Source: Legionella bononiensis (GTDB lineage: Bacteria > Pseudomonadota > Gammaproteobacteria > Legionellales > Legionellaceae). From it: a stretch of 64,000 nucleotides of DNA. A model generated the notes under the pieces. The model was not told where the DNA came from. It did no database searches and worked only from the letters and a program-made list of their open reading frames with translations. How positions within the stretch are numbered: position 1 is the first letter of the stretch; every line of letters begins with the position of its first letter. Positions 61,050 through 64,000 of the stretch are shown in pieces. Made by a program: the position numbers and the translations under genes. The stretch is taken from NCBI RefSeq assembly GCF_016786215.1, contig NZ_JADOBG010000002.1, positions 310,001 to 374,000 on the forward strand, read 5' to 3'.

Positions 61050-63478
61050 AGCATTGACGCCAGTTTTAACAAATCTGCAAAAACTCCAGCTGCAGTCACA
61101 TATTTACCTGCCCCTGGTCCTTGGATTATCAAAGGTTGTTTATTGTATCTTCGGCTTTGAATTAACAGAATATTATCTGTTCCTGTTGTATTTGCAAAGG
61201 GATGTGAAGCCGGATATGCATTTAATTGAATACTTATTTTCCCATGTTCAATTATGCCAACATAAGCAAGGGCCGCATTATTTTTTAACAGCCTTTTAAT
61301 CTTGTTTTCAATTGTTTTTTGATGAAGTGCCAAATTCTTTAAAAAATCGGGTATTGATACGTTTTTTAAGGCATTGGGAACCATATCCAATAATTTTACA
61401 TCCTCAAGGACTAAATCATAGCCCAACTCTCTAGCCAGACAGACAAATTTTCTGGCAACATCAAGACCATTTAAGTCCTCTCTTGGATCGGGTTCTGTAT
61501 ATCCCAATTCATAAGCCTGAATCACACTGTCCGCGAAAGAAAATCCTTTGGCACACTGATGAAATATATAGGATAAAGTTCCCGATACAATACCTTCGAT
61601 GCGTTTAATATTGTCACCCGTCGCGATCAAATCCTGAATGGTTTTTAATATGGGTAACCCGGCACAGACTGTTGTTTCATATAAATAATGTCGATTATTC
61701 GATTTAATTATGTCTTTTAACTGCTTGTAGTTCTGTAATTCCGAGGAATTTGCTTTTTTATTTGGGGTCACAATATGACAACCAAATTCAATGAATCGAG
61801 TATATTGACTCGCTATCTCTGCTGATGAAGTACAATCAACGATTACCGCATGGGGAATCTCCGGACTGGCTATGTGAGTCACAAAGTCGATTATATTTTT
61901 AGTTACCGAGTGTGACTTTAAATGCTCCTCCCAATCTTTTAAGTCTATGGATTGCTCATGAATTATCATATGTTGGGAATTCATTAAACCTCTGACTTTC
62001 AAATCAACATTTATTTCTCTTTTTAATCGCACTCTGTTTTTTTTTATCTGGCTTAACAAGGCTGCTCCAACTCCGCCGGGGCCGATTAAACCAATCGATA
62101 AGGTTTTACTCGATAAATAGAAGCCGCCGTGTAACACACGCAGGGCTTTTTGGGTTTGTTCTGCTTTAATTACCGCTGAGATATTTCGTTCAGAAGACCC
62201 CTGTGCAATCGCAAGAACATTGATATTGGCCTTAGCTAACATTTCAAAATATTTGGCTGCTACTCCAGGAGTACCAGACATCCGATCTCCTACAGCTGAC
62301 ACCACAGAACAATGCTCGATTAATTCAACGCTTTGCATTACTCCATGAGCTAATTCAAATATAAATTCATGTTGAATGAGTTTAACAGCGTGACTCCCAT
62401 GTGCTCCATTCACAACAATACTGATTGAATGCTCAGAACTTGCCTGACTGATAAGGATTACTGAAATATTGCCTTTAGCCAAAGATTGAAATAAGCGCCC
62501 CGCTACGCCACACAACCCGGCTAACCCAGTACCCTCAATGTTAATAAGTGCCAAATCAGATATAGAACTCAATCCTTTAATAAGATATTCAGAACACTCT
62601 GAAGAAGAACTGATTATCGTTCCAGGACTGTTTACTTTAAAAAAATTTTTAATATGAATAGGAATATTGGCTTCAATAGCGGGTTGAACTGATTGAGGAT
62701 GAAGTACCGTTGCGCCAAAATAGGCTAATTCAGATGCTTCCTGATAGCTTAAATCAGGAATAGCAAATGCGGATTTTACCCATTTAGGATCCGCGGTAAA
62801 GATTCCATCAATATCCGTCCATTTATACAATCGTTCTGCCATCACCAGTTTGGCAATAATCGCCGCGCTAAAATCAGTACCATTGAAACCTAACAAAGCC
62901 CTCAACCCGTTATGGGTGCGAGCGACAAATCCTGGCATTACTACGATGGGTGCATCAGTTCCTTTCATCAGTCGATGCAGTCTTTTTTTAGTTTCTACCC
63001 AATCAATGCTAATAAGCCCTTCATGAAAATCAACCGTTATAATTTGTCCTAAATCAATCCATGGCGCAGCCAATTTAGCGGCAATTATTTTGCTTGACCA
63101 GTATTCGCCATAGCCCAATAACCAGTTTTTTTGTTCTTCTGAATAAGCCCCTAAAAGAGATACACTATGCAGTAAGGACGCAATATCTTCTTTGTCTTTT
63201 AACAATAAATTCTGAATCGTCACGTCATCGGTTATTTTTTTGTTTAGTGACTGATGAAAGGTGATCAATTGGAGCAATTTGGTCAGATAATTTTTGCCAG
63301 TAGCAGCTAATCGAAGACACTCTAATAAAGCATCCGTAGTACCTTTAGATGCCGAAACCACTAGGATGCAGGGCGTAGAAGTGGTTATTTGGTCAACCTT
63401 TAGATAATCCTCTGCTGAACGCAAGCAACTTCCACCAAGCTTATTTACAACAGTCATAATAACACTCTTGGTTCTCAT
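61046..63478 (-). CDS. thrA: bifunctional aspartokinase / homoserine dehydrogenase
   Basis: 810 residues, the usual length of ThrA. It starts at ATG 63478, with ATG 63457 (MTVVNKLGG) also possible. The aspartokinase domain (about 1-280) shows KWTDIDGIFTADPKWV and GFNGTDFSAAIIA, and is followed by paired ACT regulatory domains (about 310-455) that would sense threonine. The homoserine dehydrogenase domain begins with LIGPGGVGAALL (Rossmann) and includes GIVSGTLSYIF and GYTEPDPREDLNG-type sequence with the catalytic lysine region. The canonical KFGGTS of aspartokinase reads KLGGSC here. It opens the threonine operon. Confidence 0.95.
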   Translation of the reverse strand: MRTKSVIMTVVNKLGGSCLRSAEDYLKVDQITTSTPCILVVSASKGTTDALLECLRLAATGKNYLTKLLQLITFHQSLNKKITDDVTIQNLLLKDKEDIASLLHSVSLLGAYSEEQKNWLLGYGEYWSSKIIAAKLAAPWIDLGQIITVDFHEGLISIDWVETKKRLHRLMKGTDAPIVVMPGFVARTHNGLRALLGFNGTDFSAAIIAKLVMAERLYKWTDIDGIFTADPKWVKSAFAIPDLSYQEASELAYFGATVLHPQSVQPAIEANIPIHIKNFFKVNSPGTIISSSSECSEYLIKGLSSISDLALINIEGTGLAGLCGVAGRLFQSLAKGNISVILISQASSEHSISIVVNGAHGSHAVKLIQHEFIFELAHGVMQSVELIEHCSVVSAVGDRMSGTPGVAAKYFEMLAKANINVLAIAQGSSERNISAVIKAEQTQKALRVLHGGFYLSSKTLSIGLIGPGGVGAALLSQIKKNRVRLKREINVDLKVRGLMNSQHMIIHEQSIDLKDWEEHLKSHSVTKNIIDFVTHIASPEIPHAVIVDCTSSAEIASQYTRFIEFGCHIVTPNKKANSSELQNYKQLKDIIKSNNRHYLYETTVCAGLPILKTIQDLIATGDNIKRIEGIVSGTLSYIFHQCAKGFSFADSVIQAYELGYTEPDPREDLNGLDVARKFVCLARELGYDLVLEDVKLLDMVPNALKNVSIPDFLKNLALHQKTIENKIKRLLKNNAALAYVGIIEHGKISIQLNAYPASHPFANTTGTDNILLIQSRRYNKQPLIIQGPGAGKYVTAAGVFADLLKLASML

Positions 63479-63768
63479 TCTGTTTCTTAAAGTTTAGCTT
63501 AGTTATTTAATTAAATAGTTCCTAATTCATAGGGTAGTGTATTGAACATTGATCAGCGTGGCGCGATTTCAGGTTATGGTGTGAGAAAACTAGAGATCTC
63601 CCATGAGCCTTAAGTTGTTTTAGACGCAATGGTTCGTTCAAAATGCATCGAGATCCCATTACAATGTCCTTCTCCCAGAGGGAGAAGGACATTGTAGCAA
63701 GATCTCAATACATTTTGAGATGAACTATTGAGCAATGAATTGGCAACGTCCCCAATACAAGCAATACT
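63479..63768. other. 290-base intergenic region with a large dyad
   Basis: It separates thrA from the YceI gene. I see no threonine/isoleucine-rich leader peptide of the E. coli thrL kind. The main structure is the palindromic element at 63632-63728. Confidence 0.5.
63632..63728. repeat. extended palindromic element with perfect 16-bp stem
   Basis: The core ACAATGTCCTTCTCCC / GGGAGAAGGACATTGT (63661-63676 and 63680-63695) is a perfect 16-bp stem with a three-base loop. Flanks continue the dyad imperfectly: GTTCAAAATGCATCGAGATC on the left and GATCTCAATACATTTTGAG on the right. It could act as a terminator for the YceI gene on the minus strand, but there is no T-run, so a dispersed palindromic repeat is more likely. 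Confidence 0.75.
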
Positions 63769-64000
63769 CTAATTTTTACGATTTGCAGTTATTTTGAATT
63801 TTACTGTCACTTCATCTTTGATTTGATCAGTACTGGCCCATTCACCTTGCCCCACACCAAATGTACTTCGCTTTATAGAGGTACTACCATTCACCACAGC
63901 ATGGTTTTTCGGTGATTCTTCCGCAGTGAATGTTAAAGTAACTGGAGATGATTTATCCCTAATTGTCAGGATACCATCCGCTTCATAGGTTTTCTCACCA
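63769..64000 (-). CDS. YceI-family protein, 5' end outside window
   Basis: The C-terminal 76 codons are inside the window and end in TAG at 63771-63769. The family's late block is clear: SIKRSTFGVGQGEWAS followed by VTVKFKITANRK. YceI proteins are usually exported lipocalin-like beta-barrels that bind long isoprenoid-type lipids. The signal peptide and N-terminal half lie beyond base 64000. Confidence 0.88.
   Translation of the reverse strand, partial: GEKTYEADGILTIRDKSSPVTLTFTAEESPKNHAVVNGSTSIKRSTFGVGQGEWASTDQIKDEVTVKFKITANRKN

Noticed and set aside
63479..63600. thr operon attenuator leader peptide
   Set aside because: No short frame rich in threonine and isoleucine codons precedes thrA.

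Overview
The window looks like a chromosomal segment of a Legionella species. The evidence is an AT-rich genome, a Legionella-type phosphatidylcholine synthase, a CsrA paralogue, and several large proteins with the layout of Dot/Icm effectors (helical bundles, ankyrin repeats, C-terminal hydrophobic segment followed by an acidic tail). These are interleaved with housekeeping genes: NAD-glutamate dehydrogenase, rpsF-rpsR-rplI, thrABC and fatty-acid beta-oxidation genes. The species assignment is inferred from gene content and remembered gene order, not from a database search.

Layout. 1-5.8 kb (minus): 3'-truncated NAD-glutamate dehydrogenase, a small L,D-transpeptidase-fold protein and a succinate-semialdehyde-type dehydrogenase. 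6-8.4 kb (plus): phosphatidylcholine synthase and three small genes. 8.7-13 kb (minus): an effector-like protein and the rpsF-rpsR-DUF2232-rplI operon with a clear sigma-70 promoter. 13.2-14.9 kb: palindromic repeats, a CsrA paralogue and a PAP2-type lipid phosphotransferase. 14.9-20.4 kb (minus): exported L,D-transpeptidase, beta-oxidation pair, hypothetical protein. 20.47-22 kb: tRNA-Ser(GCU) and tRNA-Arg(ACG), then a hotspot holding an ISL3 transposase remnant, a tandemly duplicated 19-bp minisatellite bounded by palindromic inverted repeats, and what looks like the 3' end of a lost gene. 22-29.5 kb (plus): ArsR-type regulator, beta-carbonic anhydrase and a tripartite RND efflux system.

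30.9-36.8 kb (minus) is the most interesting part: six genes joined by 4-base stop/start overlaps or a 1-base gap. They encode a GT4 glycosyltransferase, a sphingomyelin-synthase-like PAP2_C membrane enzyme, a ketoacyl-ACP synthase III, an OleD-like reductase, a metallo-beta-lactamase-fold hydrolase and a PaaK/coenzyme-F390-synthetase-like adenylate-forming enzyme. Together they read as an uncharacterised pathway that condenses, reduces and activates acyl chains and probably adds a polar head group.

37-43.5 kb holds small genes: DUF1328, GNAT plus polysaccharide deacetylase, an MFS exporter, an LprI-like protein, an HPPD-like VOC protein and a GDT1-family transporter. 43.6-49.5 kb is one 1971-residue protein built from two duplicated halves joined by a minisatellite-encoded linker. 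49.8-54.2 kb is a convergent pair, a TauD-like dioxygenase and a one-module NRPS. 54.3-58.8 kb holds an S9 peptidase and an ankyrin protein. 58.8-63.5 kb is a thrA-thrB-thrC operon, and a YceI-family gene runs off the right edge.
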